NCBI RefSeq assembly: GCF_021290965.1
Contig: NZ_JAJOYT010000004.1
Coordinates: forward strand, 186,001 to 250,000
Source: Rheinheimera faecalis
Lineage (GTDB): Bacteria; Pseudomonadota; Gammaproteobacteria; Enterobacterales; Alteromonadaceae
Direction of reading: 5' to 3'
Length of the DNA stretch: 64,000 nt
Part shown: positions 52,905 to 60,324 of the stretch, in pieces
How the letters are laid out: the number at the start of each line of letters is the position of its first letter
How positions within the stretch are numbered: the stretch's first letter is position 1
Position numbers and translations under genes: made by a program
The notes under the pieces: generated by a model
The model's database searches: none
Told to the model about the DNA's origin: nothing
The model's input: the letters and a program-made list of their open reading frames with translations, nothing else

Positions 52905-53469
52905 TCTTGCCTCCAATCTGTTCAGGACCAGGAGTGTTGAGAAAAGCGTCAATGATCAAATTCGCTACCAATGTAATTTGTGCTTGATCACCGTCATTGT
53001 CGATCAGCAAATCTGGAGTCAGCGGCTCTTCGACATGTAAATCCATACCTACCATCTCATGGCGTTGCCCATGTTGGTGCTGCCGATACAGTACTTTAGG
53101 ATCTCTGCTCCGACGGGTTTGTTCTAGAGTCCGTAAATAAACCTCAAAATAACCGGGAGTATGAGTACGATTCCACTGCTGTACTTCATGGAACATACTT
53201 ATAGTAGGTACAATCACAATATGTCCTTGCGATGAAAAAAGCGATGCAAGCCGAGCATAACGATAAGAGCCCATCAAACGGGATTCATTGTCAAAACCCC
53301 AATGCGGGTCGGCAATAGCGGCTCGTATCTGGTCTCCATCCAACATTACAGGACACCGACCTGTGGCAATTAGATGATTTTGAATTATGGCTGCAATAGT
53401 TGACTTACCAGCTCCAGATAATCCAGTTAACCACAGCACTTTGCCCTGAGTGCCAGTTTTACAGTTCAA
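52897..53469 (-). CDS. APS-kinase family protein, putative CDP-amidate 3'-kinase (Cj1415-like)
   Basis: About 190 residues of the adenylylsulfate-kinase fold: P-loop GLSGAGKST, LDGDQIRAAI, RYARLASLFSSQGHIVIV and RDPKVLYR. The stretch after the central strand reads PTISMFHEVQQWNR where APS kinases have FISP-x-R for APS binding, so APS may not be the substrate. No other sulfate-assimilation gene is nearby. Cj1415, of the same family, adds a 3' phosphate to cytidine diphosphoramidate. The start is uncertain: TTG 53469 or TTG 53496, both inside the 3' end of the formyltransferase gene or just after it. Confidence 0.75.
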   Translation of the reverse strand: MNCKTGTQGKVLWLTGLSGAGKSTIAAIIQNHLIATGRCPVMLDGDQIRAAIADPHWGFDNESRLMGSYRYARLASLFSSQGHIVIVPTISMFHEVQQWNRTHTPGYFEVYLRTLEQTRRSRDPKVLYRQHQHGQRHEMVGMDLHVEEPLTPDLLIDNDGDQAQITLVANLIIDAFLNTPGPEQIGGKIE

Positions 53470-54208
53470 TGATTCCAATCTCTTTGTCCTTATCAAATGA
53501 GCCTATTGTCTTACGTAAGGCAAGAGCTCTCAGCACAGGGTGCATAACATAACAAGGTCTGCTACTTGGCGCTTGGACGGGCAGTTGTTGCTCAGAGGTG
53601 GGTCTGATTCCTGGCTTTAACGTGTTATACAGACAACGAGCACGTATCCAAGGATCAAGAATCTGATCAACAAACCCGGGACTCAATCTCTCCTTTGGCA
53701 AATTAACCTTGAAATGACTAATATGCAAAGCTTCACCTGCATCCAGTTCAGGTGTCATCCAAAACGAGCTTGCAGCCAGACTTTGATCACAGAGCAAGCT
53801 ATAATAGAAACAGGTACTTCCTTTTACTTGTGGTAACTGGCCCGGATGCACATGTAAAAACTTGTGACCGTGCTCAAATAAATGCTTTTTGATAATACCA
53901 CCACCGCTGAAAAGCCAGCGTTTTATGCCGCTTTTATTAAGCTGCTGTAATAATTCTGTATCGTTGATGGATTCAGAATTAATCATCTGAACCTTAACTT
54001 TATGCTCTGATAAATAGTGCTCAAGATGATAATCAGGATTAAAAAAAGACTGTGTAACCCACTCTGCATCTATATCTGTTGCCAGTTTAGGACGTTTAGT
54101 GTTCTGCATCACAATAATCAGCGCTGGGTCTAATTGTAGCTTGTGCAATACTTGTAAATAAGCCCAACTCCGCATCCCGGGGAACAGAATAAAGCCAAAG
54201 TTTTTCAT
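53459..54208 (-). CDS. formyltransferase-family protein with altered catalytic motif
   Basis: About 250 residues. The motif LHVHPGQLPQVKGST matches the formyltransferase signature N-x-H-x-x-x-L-P-x-x-x-G, except that the catalytic Asn is His; the downstream Asp is kept in TPELDAGEAL. It probably uses 10-formyl-tetrahydrofolate to formylate an amine, or has changed function. This gene is not in the Campylobacter phosphoramidate set. ATG 54208 (MKNFGFILFPG) follows the upstream stop closely; ATG 54220 overlaps it. Confidence 0.7.
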   Translation of the reverse strand: MKNFGFILFPGMRSWAYLQVLHKLQLDPALIIVMQNTKRPKLATDIDAEWVTQSFFNPDYHLEHYLSEHKVKVQMINSESINDTELLQQLNKSGIKRWLFSGGGIIKKHLFEHGHKFLHVHPGQLPQVKGSTCFYYSLLCDQSLAASSFWMTPELDAGEALHISHFKVNLPKERLSPGFVDQILDPWIRARCLYNTLKPGIRPTSEQQLPVQAPSSRPCYVMHPVLRALALRKTIGSFDKDKEIGIIEL

Positions 54209-54209
54209 A

Positions 54210-54692
54210 TTAGAATTCATTCAGGGTTGTCATAATTGAAAATTCGCGACGAAGCACCATGCTCAGTTGCGAGGGGACTAGCTCTGTTTGTTGAAATTTA
54301 CTAATTAACAAATCAAGCATTCTGATAGCAGTGTTCAGAGAATTCCAATCGTTTTGAATCTCAAATTCTTCTAATAGTCTTGCTACCACTTGAATCATCA
54401 ACTGATCAATAGCTTCATTCGACAAAGCTGCTATTACCGGATTCATAGCTAATCGAATATCTGATTTGAGTACAAAACGTTTTTCTAATTGTCTTAATAA
54501 TTTGGAATCAATTTCAGGCAAGCGTTCTGGTACTGGTAAAAGTGGTGCTTTTTTATCGAGTTTTGATAAGGCTTGCACTCGGGACTTGAAGTAATTTTCT
54601 AATGTTTGGCTGAGACTGAACACAGGCACTTCACTTTCGTGCTTACCTTGAGAACCAGGTTGAGGGGAAATGAGGTCTCGGTTCTGTTCCAT
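54210..54692 (-). CDS. protein of unknown function heading the phosphoramidate-type run
   Basis: 160 residues, no family recognised. The first 30 are polar and probably disordered (NRDLISPQPGSQGKHESEV); the rest is helical and charged, without signal peptide or membrane segment. It begins the leftward run and its stop lies within the first codons of the formyltransferase gene, so it is surely co-transcribed with it. It may be an adaptor or chaperone of the pathway; this is a guess from context. Confidence 0.6.
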   Translation of the reverse strand: MEQNRDLISPQPGSQGKHESEVPVFSLSQTLENYFKSRVQALSKLDKKAPLLPVPERLPEIDSKLLRQLEKRFVLKSDIRLAMNPVIAALSNEAIDQLMIQVVARLLEEFEIQNDWNSLNTAIRMLDLLISKFQQTELVPSQLSMVLRREFSIMTTLNEF

Positions 54693-54890
54693 TAGTACAC
54701 TACTCTTTAGTCAAAGAAAAAATGGGAATGTTGAATTTAATTACAGTATCTTATACCTACCTTTGTTTCGGCACACTAGTATCGAACTTTAACTACGCGA
54801 AAATTTTAATTTAGTTTTAAACTTATGGGTCGATAAACAAAGAGCTACGGATAAACGGCAGGTGATGTGGTTCTGATGAAACGAGGCAGC

Positions 54891-56216
54891 ATGGATCTTA
54901 GTATTATTATTACTGTTTATAATCAGCAGCATTATTTGGAAAGAGCACTACTCTCTTGCCTCAGACAGCATATAGAGGCGCTTGAAATCATAGTGGTAGA
55001 CGATGGTTCAGAGCCAGCTATTGTATTACCATCCTTGGATGTACCTAGTCATGTAACTCTGCGTTTACTCAGCAAGAGTAATGGCGGTGTCGCTTCTGCG
55101 CGTAATTTGGGAATTAGTGAAGCCCAAGGCCATTTTATTAAATTTCTTGATTGTGATGATGAGTTACTTCCTGAATGCTGTTCTCTTCAACTCTCTTCAC
55201 TAGAACCTTCCCGAGCTGAATTATCTATTATTGGTTACAAGGTATTGCAAGCTGATAAATGGGTTCAAGGCATTCCAAAATTCGACACACTTTTACAAGC
55301 TCTTTTCCAGGGGAATGTAGCGCCTTTACATTCTTTCATGTACAGGACCGAAGATGTTCGAATGGTGGGAGGTTTTGACGAAACCGAAAGAACATTGCAG
55401 GCTATGGAAGATTACGATTTTAACTTTAGGTTGGCGTTGGCTGGTGTCAATGCAGTTACAGTGCACCAAACTGGGGTTTTGTATCATCGACTTGCAAATA
55501 GCCGTTCCTCGAACACCAACAAAGTGCATAGTGCCAATGTCCGAATACTGCTGAATGCGATTGAAACCGTTGTAATGAGTAGGTCGAGACAGGTTTGTCT
55601 GTTAGATTTGTTACAGGGGATTGCATTACTGGCTGTTCAAAGTCAGGATTTTTGTAGTTTCATTAAAATACTACCTTCACTTCGCCAAATGGTGGTTGAG
55701 TCATCGCAATTGATGGTGTCTAAATTTTCGCTTCAGGTGCAGAGTCGCCTTGAACTTGCAAAACATGTTGATGAAAAAGAGTTTTGGATATTACAGAAGC
55801 AGCTATTGTCTGAAGTGAAACTAGATCCATTACAAAGTTTATCTCCGCCGGGTTATGCTCTGCGCCCAGCCAGTCCTCCTTTAGCTGCTCATTATTTTGA
55901 CGGAGTGTTACTGGCAAAGGCTTTAGCCAAAGCTTCGGGAAGTAAAGCTCTTTGGTTGTGGGGAACTGGAATGTGGGCAGACTATTGGTTAGGAATGTTA
56001 GGATCTTTTGGCGTTCAGCCTGTCGGTTTTATTGATAGTTTTGTATCAGATGATGGTACTACATACAAAGGGCTGCCTTGTCTTGGATTATCAAAAGTCC
56101 CTGATCATTTGATTGAGCATGTCATTATATGTTCAAGAGATAGTTACTTTACAATAATGCATATATTGTCCGAGCGTCAGTTAGATCATCGAATTTTGCA
56201 TTATGTGACAATATAG
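54891..56216 (+). CDS. family 2 glycosyltransferase with C-terminal Rossmann-like domain
   Basis: 441 residues. The GT2 domain (1-230) has LSIIITVYNQQHYLERALLS, IIVVDDGSEP, NGGVASARNLGISEAQGHFI and KFLDCDDE (DXD-type metal site). The C-terminal domain (about 350-441) has ALWLWGTGMWADYWLGMLGS and VGFIDSFVSDDGTTYKGLPC, the same kind of domain as in three other island genes. ATG 54891 (MDLSIIITVYN) follows GAGG by four bases; ATG 54876 is the alternative. It is divergent from the phosphoramidate-type run across a 200-base AT-rich gap. Confidence 0.82.
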   Translation: MDLSIIITVYNQQHYLERALLSCLRQHIEALEIIVVDDGSEPAIVLPSLDVPSHVTLRLLSKSNGGVASARNLGISEAQGHFIKFLDCDDELLPECCSLQLSSLEPSRAELSIIGYKVLQADKWVQGIPKFDTLLQALFQGNVAPLHSFMYRTEDVRMVGGFDETERTLQAMEDYDFNFRLALAGVNAVTVHQTGVLYHRLANSRSSNTNKVHSANVRILLNAIETVVMSRSRQVCLLDLLQGIALLAVQSQDFCSFIKILPSLRQMVVESSQLMVSKFSLQVQSRLELAKHVDEKEFWILQKQLLSEVKLDPLQSLSPPGYALRPASPPLAAHYFDGVLLAKALAKASGSKALWLWGTGMWADYWLGMLGSFGVQPVGFIDSFVSDDGTTYKGLPCLGLSKVPDHLIEHVIICSRDSYFTIMHILSERQLDHRILHYVTI

Positions 56217-56244
56217 GGCGGGAATTATTTAGCTGGAGTGAATC

Positions 56245-56661
56245 ATGAAGACGGTCTTAACCTACGGTACCTTTGACTTGTTTCATATTGGTCATCTGAA
56301 TTTGCTCAAACGCGCCCGGGAATTAGGCGATAAGCTGATTGTGGCTGTGTCCACTGACGAGTTTAACGCCACCAAAGGCAAAACTACCTTGATGCCATTT
56401 GAGCACAGGGTGGAGTTAGTGCGCAGTGTGCGTTTTGTCGATGAAGTCATTGCCGAGTCAAATTGGGAGCAAAAAATCAGCGATGTGCAGCAGCACAAGG
56501 TGGATGTGTTTGTGATGGGTTCAGATTGGCAGGGCAAGTTTGATTTTTTAAAGCCCTACTGTGAGGTGGTGTATTTACCCCGTACCGACAATGTCTCGTC
56601 TACTGAGCTGAAAAAAGCCATTCAGGTCTTTATGCAGCTGAAACGGGATTTCCTGGATTGA
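56245..56661 (+). CDS. tagD: glycerol-3-phosphate cytidylyltransferase (TagD-like)
   Basis: A 138-residue enzyme making CDP-glycerol from CTP and sn-glycerol-3-phosphate. It has the cytidylyltransferase HxGH motif in GTFDLFHIGHLNLLKRA, with EFNATKGK, FEHRVELVRSVRFVDEV and YLPRTDNVSSTEL (the RTxGxST-type end, with TDNVSST). The base composition returns to that of the flanks at this gene. It partners with the next gene. Confidence 0.92.
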   Translation: MKTVLTYGTFDLFHIGHLNLLKRARELGDKLIVAVSTDEFNATKGKTTLMPFEHRVELVRSVRFVDEVIAESNWEQKISDVQQHKVDVFVMGSDWQGKFDFLKPYCEVVYLPRTDNVSSTELKKAIQVFMQLKRDFLD

Positions 56662-58067
56662 TACAACGTGAAGCCAAAGACTGGCAGGGCCAACGCCTTT
56701 ATATAGCACCTGATAATCCTGCAGGTCGAAATCTTGCGCTTGTGCTGCAACAGCAAGGCGCTACTGTGCTGGGTATGGTGGATAACCTGAAGCAGGGGCC
56801 TGATGTCTGTAATCACGTCTCGCAAAGTAAACCTCATGATGCGGTGCTGATTGCTCTTAGTGATTATCAGCAAAAAATAGCGCAAGGCATGCTGGCGAAT
56901 GGTTTTATCGCCAGAAAAATCTGGTGTTGTACCGGGCAAAACCCGTTGCAGTTTAAACCTTACAAAACGGCTTCTGCGCTGAAAAAACTCAAAACCCTGA
57001 TGCATGACGTGATGGCCTCCTTGTTTGACCTTTTACCCAAGGGACCTGTGGTCTATTACGCCGAAAAGTATGCCGACAGCAATGTGCTGGTGGCTTTTGC
57101 TGAACATGATAAGCTGGGTAAGAACGCCTATTTAGTGGTTAAAGATGCCCAGCGGTGTTTTCATCCGGCACAAATCGATTCGCCATGGCAAGTACGCTGG
57201 CTGCTGCAACGGGCTAAGGTGCTGGTGCTGGATCATGAGTCTACCGATCCTGTGTTTAACCGCATCCGCACTCAGGCTAAAGTAGTGCAGCTGTGGCATG
57301 GTTTACCATTTAAGCATTTAGCGGGTAATAAACATTTTGCACACATTCTGGACGAAGCTTTTGTCTCCAGCTCCAGCTGGTTTAATCAGCAGATTTTCCC
57401 CGGCATGTTTAAAGCAAAACACTATCTGGATTTGGGGTATCCACGTAACGATGCCTTGTTGCAGGCATCACCACAACGTTGCTGGCATAACGCTTTGCCG
57501 CTGTCACAATTACAACAGCTGCGTGCTGGTAAAAAACTTATAGTCTTTATGCCCACTTACCGTGATAACGGCCAGAATGAGCACCCCATTGATTGGCCTG
57601 AACTTCAGCAGTTTCTTATTCAGCACAACGCGGTATTTGTGATGAAAACTCATCCTTTTTTGGCACCTTTTGATGAACTGCGTCAGCAAGAGGGCTGCGA
57701 TCGGATCTTCCACTACCCTGGGCGTTTTAATGTTTATCCCTGGCTGGCGGATGCAGATTTGTTGATCACTGATTACTCCTCTGTGGCGTTTGACTTTTTG
57801 CTCTGTAATAAGCCTGTACTGCATTTTATGTATGACATCGATCAGTACGCTAAGGTGCGGGGACAGTTTGCCATCGCCAAAGAGGATTTTATTGCAGGAA
57901 GCGTGGCTGAGAATTTTGAGCAGTTGTTAGAGCAGATGGCGTTGGATTTAGAGTTCGACCGTTTTGCGTCAAAAAGGCAGGCCTTGCAGCAGAAGTTCAG
58001 TATGGTAAACACTGAGGCTTGTCCTGCGCTTATTGATTATTTAGAACAACTTAAACAGCAGCCTTAA
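56658..58067 (+). CDS. CDP-glycerol glycerophosphotransferase family protein (TagB/TagF-like)
   Basis: A 469-residue protein. From about 190 the GT-B-like TagB/TagF fold is clear: AKVVQLWHGLPFKHLAGNKH, FMPTYRDNG, NAVFVMKTHPFLAP and LADADLLITDYSSVAFDFLL, the conserved His and Asp-Tyr-Ser-Ser regions. It probably transfers glycerol phosphate from CDP-glycerol to a glycan. The N-terminal 90 residues are an extra nucleotide-binding-like domain (RLYIAPDNPAGRNLALVLQQ). It starts at TTG 56658, overlapping the TagD stop. Its own stop overlaps the stop of the convergent LuxC-like gene. Confidence 0.82.
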   Translation: MIQREAKDWQGQRLYIAPDNPAGRNLALVLQQQGATVLGMVDNLKQGPDVCNHVSQSKPHDAVLIALSDYQQKIAQGMLANGFIARKIWCCTGQNPLQFKPYKTASALKKLKTLMHDVMASLFDLLPKGPVVYYAEKYADSNVLVAFAEHDKLGKNAYLVVKDAQRCFHPAQIDSPWQVRWLLQRAKVLVLDHESTDPVFNRIRTQAKVVQLWHGLPFKHLAGNKHFAHILDEAFVSSSSWFNQQIFPGMFKAKHYLDLGYPRNDALLQASPQRCWHNALPLSQLQQLRAGKKLIVFMPTYRDNGQNEHPIDWPELQQFLIQHNAVFVMKTHPFLAPFDELRQQEGCDRIFHYPGRFNVYPWLADADLLITDYSSVAFDFLLCNKPVLHFMYDIDQYAKVRGQFAIAKEDFIAGSVAENFEQLLEQMALDLEFDRFASKRQALQQKFSMVNTEACPALIDYLEQLKQQP

Positions 58068-59239
58068 AAAGAGCACTGCACCTTACGACTAAACTGCTCT
58101 ATTAAATTCACGCCATCCCAATCCGGGCTAAAGCTTAATGCTTGTCCAACCGGCATCACCCTATCAATACCTGTATGTGCAGTCATCAGCCAGTTTTGCA
58201 GCACATTACTCTCTATGCCCCAGACAGTTAAAGTCTGATGCGCCTGAGTCAGCATAGGGTTTAATTGTGCAAGATGTGAAAGCTGTAGCTCGAGGAATAA
58301 ACCACAGCCCTGATGTTGGTCGATAAACACAGGCTCTAGTGTGTTGACAGCAACACGGGAAATACTTTGTTGCTGAGTCAGCATCAGCTGTTGTTCACTG
58401 CTCATAATCAGCTGCTGCGCAGTGGCTAAGGCCTGATACTGCTCGCTGCTATTGAGTGGCTGCTTTTGCTCTATAAGCTCCGTTAAAGCTGGCCAAAATC
58501 TTTGTTGTGCTTGTTGTACTTGCGCTGCTTCACCCAACCATAGAACAGCTTTGGCCGAAGAGCAGCCTTGTTGAGCGAAAGTGAGCTGGTCGCGATAAAA
58601 CAGCTGCACCAGCTGCTGCAACTGCTCGTTATCGGCAGCAAGCGCGGCTTCTGCGCCTAATAAGCATAAAGAGAATTTATGACCAAAACTTAGTTCACGG
58701 GCATGGGCTGGCATCATTAGTTGGCGCTGTGCCTGTATCGCCTGATCCGAACCCCACAATACCCGGCCATCCACTGTGTTAATCAGGCTTTTTAATTCAG
58801 CGCTGTCATAACTGCATTGCACCAGCTGAAAACGGGCGTTTTGCGTTGGGAATATTTCGGTAAGAGCACGAATTTTTTCTATCAATACCCCAGTGCTGCC
58901 ACCGCTTCGACTGGATAAACGAATGACGTTTTTATTGCCGCAAAGCAAACTTAAAATACCTGAGTACACAAATAAGCTGTCCACATTGGCGGGAGCGCTA
59001 TGAAACACCAAACCTAAAGGCTGGCGGATAAAGTGGCTACTTTTATAAGGCGCCAACAAGGGCTTTAAATTAGCCTGCCGTAACCAGAAACCCAGGGCTA
59101 TTAAATCCGGAAAATCCCGGCTTTGGGGAGCTTTTAGTAAAGCTTCAGACAAGTCCTGACAATAAGCAAAATCTTGTTCAGCAAAAGGCTGCTGCAGTTC
59201 TGCTTTAGTGGTTGCAGGGTTTAAGATAGTCCAGCTCAT
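58064..59239 (-). CDS. LuxC-type acyl-CoA/acyl-protein reductase
   Basis: A 391-residue aldehyde-dehydrogenase-fold reductase of the LuxC family: GLVFHSAPANVDSLFVYSGI, GNKNVIRLSSRSGGSTGVLI, and the catalytic Cys in FAQQGCSSAKAVLWLG. In luminous bacteria LuxC reduces acyl groups passed from LuxE to aldehydes. No lux operon is present here; the neighbours are LuxE-like, ligase, SDR and ACP genes in a pse locus, so it probably makes a small acyl/aldehyde precursor for a sugar substituent. It overlaps LuxE by four bases. Confidence 0.85.
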   Translation of the reverse strand: MSWTILNPATTKAELQQPFAEQDFAYCQDLSEALLKAPQSRDFPDLIALGFWLRQANLKPLLAPYKSSHFIRQPLGLVFHSAPANVDSLFVYSGILSLLCGNKNVIRLSSRSGGSTGVLIEKIRALTEIFPTQNARFQLVQCSYDSAELKSLINTVDGRVLWGSDQAIQAQRQLMMPAHARELSFGHKFSLCLLGAEAALAADNEQLQQLVQLFYRDQLTFAQQGCSSAKAVLWLGEAAQVQQAQQRFWPALTELIEQKQPLNSSEQYQALATAQQLIMSSEQQLMLTQQQSISRVAVNTLEPVFIDQHQGCGLFLELQLSHLAQLNPMLTQAHQTLTVWGIESNVLQNWLMTAHTGIDRVMPVGQALSFSPDWDGVNLIEQFSRKVQCSF

Positions 59240-60324
59240 ACTGAGGCTTCCGGCTTTGCTGAGGGAGAAAAAGTATCACTACAACCCCGGGCTTCAGCCT
59301 GAGGTAAGCGGCCTAAAATATGGAAATATTTACCCATACGGCCACAAGGGCAGTTGTCTTCGCCTAACAGCACAGCCCTGTCTTCTGACAATAAGCTATG
59401 GCCAGGATAACTGCGTGGCAAAGTGGAGATTAACTGCAATACACCTTCTTCACCCACAGCGGCTGTCTGCCAGTTGCCTGGTGTACGCACCAGTACATCA
59501 GCGTAACTGGGGCAATGCAGATGGCCTTGTTCGCATTCGACAAAAATAGCACCAACTTGCTCTACCATGCCGTAAAAGTTATGCACTTTGCTAATACCGG
59601 TCTGTTTCAATACCTGCTGTTTAAAGGTGGTATTTTCGACGGCTTGGTCCTGTAGTTTTTTCCAGCCGCCACTATGCAGTAATACCGCCTGTGGCAACGA
59701 AATAGTTTTTTGCTGCTGTTTTAATTGCTGAATAAAAAACTGCCAGACCATAAAAGTAAAACCAAAAACAAAGACAGGGCCGTCGTCAAACTGCTGACAA
59801 AACTGCTCCACAGCGTCAAAGTTAATGCTCATATCGTCATTGAGTGCATAACAATGATTGCGGCCCATAAAGGACAGGCCCTGAATACCGGCGCCGCGGG
59901 CGGAGAAATTGCTGCGATCTTTAATCACGCCAGGATGGTCAATAATCAGCATTGGCAAGCGGGCTTTGCCCAGCCAGTGCTGCATAATTTTTACCAGAAT
60001 TTTTGACTGAATGGCCGCTGTGGCGCTGTCGAGCACAATACGGGATGGTGTGCCTGTAGTGCCACTGGAATACAGCACTTTAAACACCTCTGCATCCGGC
60101 ACGGATTGCAGTTTTAACTGCTTAAATAGCCGTACCGCCAGATAAGGCAGTTGCTCTGTGGTGTTTGATGGGGTTTGCAATACATCTGACCACTGAGCTT
60201 TCAGCAATTGCTGATAGGGCTGGCAGTGTTGTTGATGATGTTGCGTCAACTCGTTGAGCTCCATCATCAGCAACGGCTGTTTTTCGGCCGCATATAGGCT
60301 ATAAGGCTCACGCTCAATTAGCAT
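59236..60324 (-). CDS. LuxE-type acyl-protein synthetase
   Basis: A 362-residue member of the acyl-protein synthetase LuxE family: VLYSSGTTGTPSRIVLDSAT (adenylate-forming loop), GRNHCYALNDDMSINFDAVE, VHNFYGMVEQVGAIFVECEQ. It activates a carboxylate as acyl-AMP and passes it to a thiol. ATG 60324 has GGAGAG five bases upstream and gives a normal N terminus; an earlier TTG-type frame start at 60396 overlaps the ligase gene more and is less likely. It works with the LuxC-like gene. Confidence 0.85.
   Translation of the reverse strand: MLIEREPYSLYAAEKQPLLMMELNELTQHHQQHCQPYQQLLKAQWSDVLQTPSNTTEQLPYLAVRLFKQLKLQSVPDAEVFKVLYSSGTTGTPSRIVLDSATAAIQSKILVKIMQHWLGKARLPMLIIDHPGVIKDRSNFSARGAGIQGLSFMGRNHCYALNDDMSINFDAVEQFCQQFDDGPVFVFGFTFMVWQFFIQQLKQQQKTISLPQAVLLHSGGWKKLQDQAVENTTFKQQVLKQTGISKVHNFYGMVEQVGAIFVECEQGHLHCPSYADVLVRTPGNWQTAAVGEEGVLQLISTLPRSYPGHSLLSEDRAVLLGEDNCPCGRMGKYFHILGRLPQAEARGCSDTFSPSAKPEASV

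Noticed and set aside
52897-53469. Sulfate assimilation cysC
   Set aside because: No cysD, cysN or cysH nearby, the APS-binding loop is changed, and the gene is embedded in a Cj1415-1418-like set; an APS-kinase role stays possible but is less likely.
58064-60324. Bioluminescence (lux) operon
   Set aside because: Only LuxC- and LuxE-like genes are found; luxA, luxB and luxD are missing, and the context is sugar modification.
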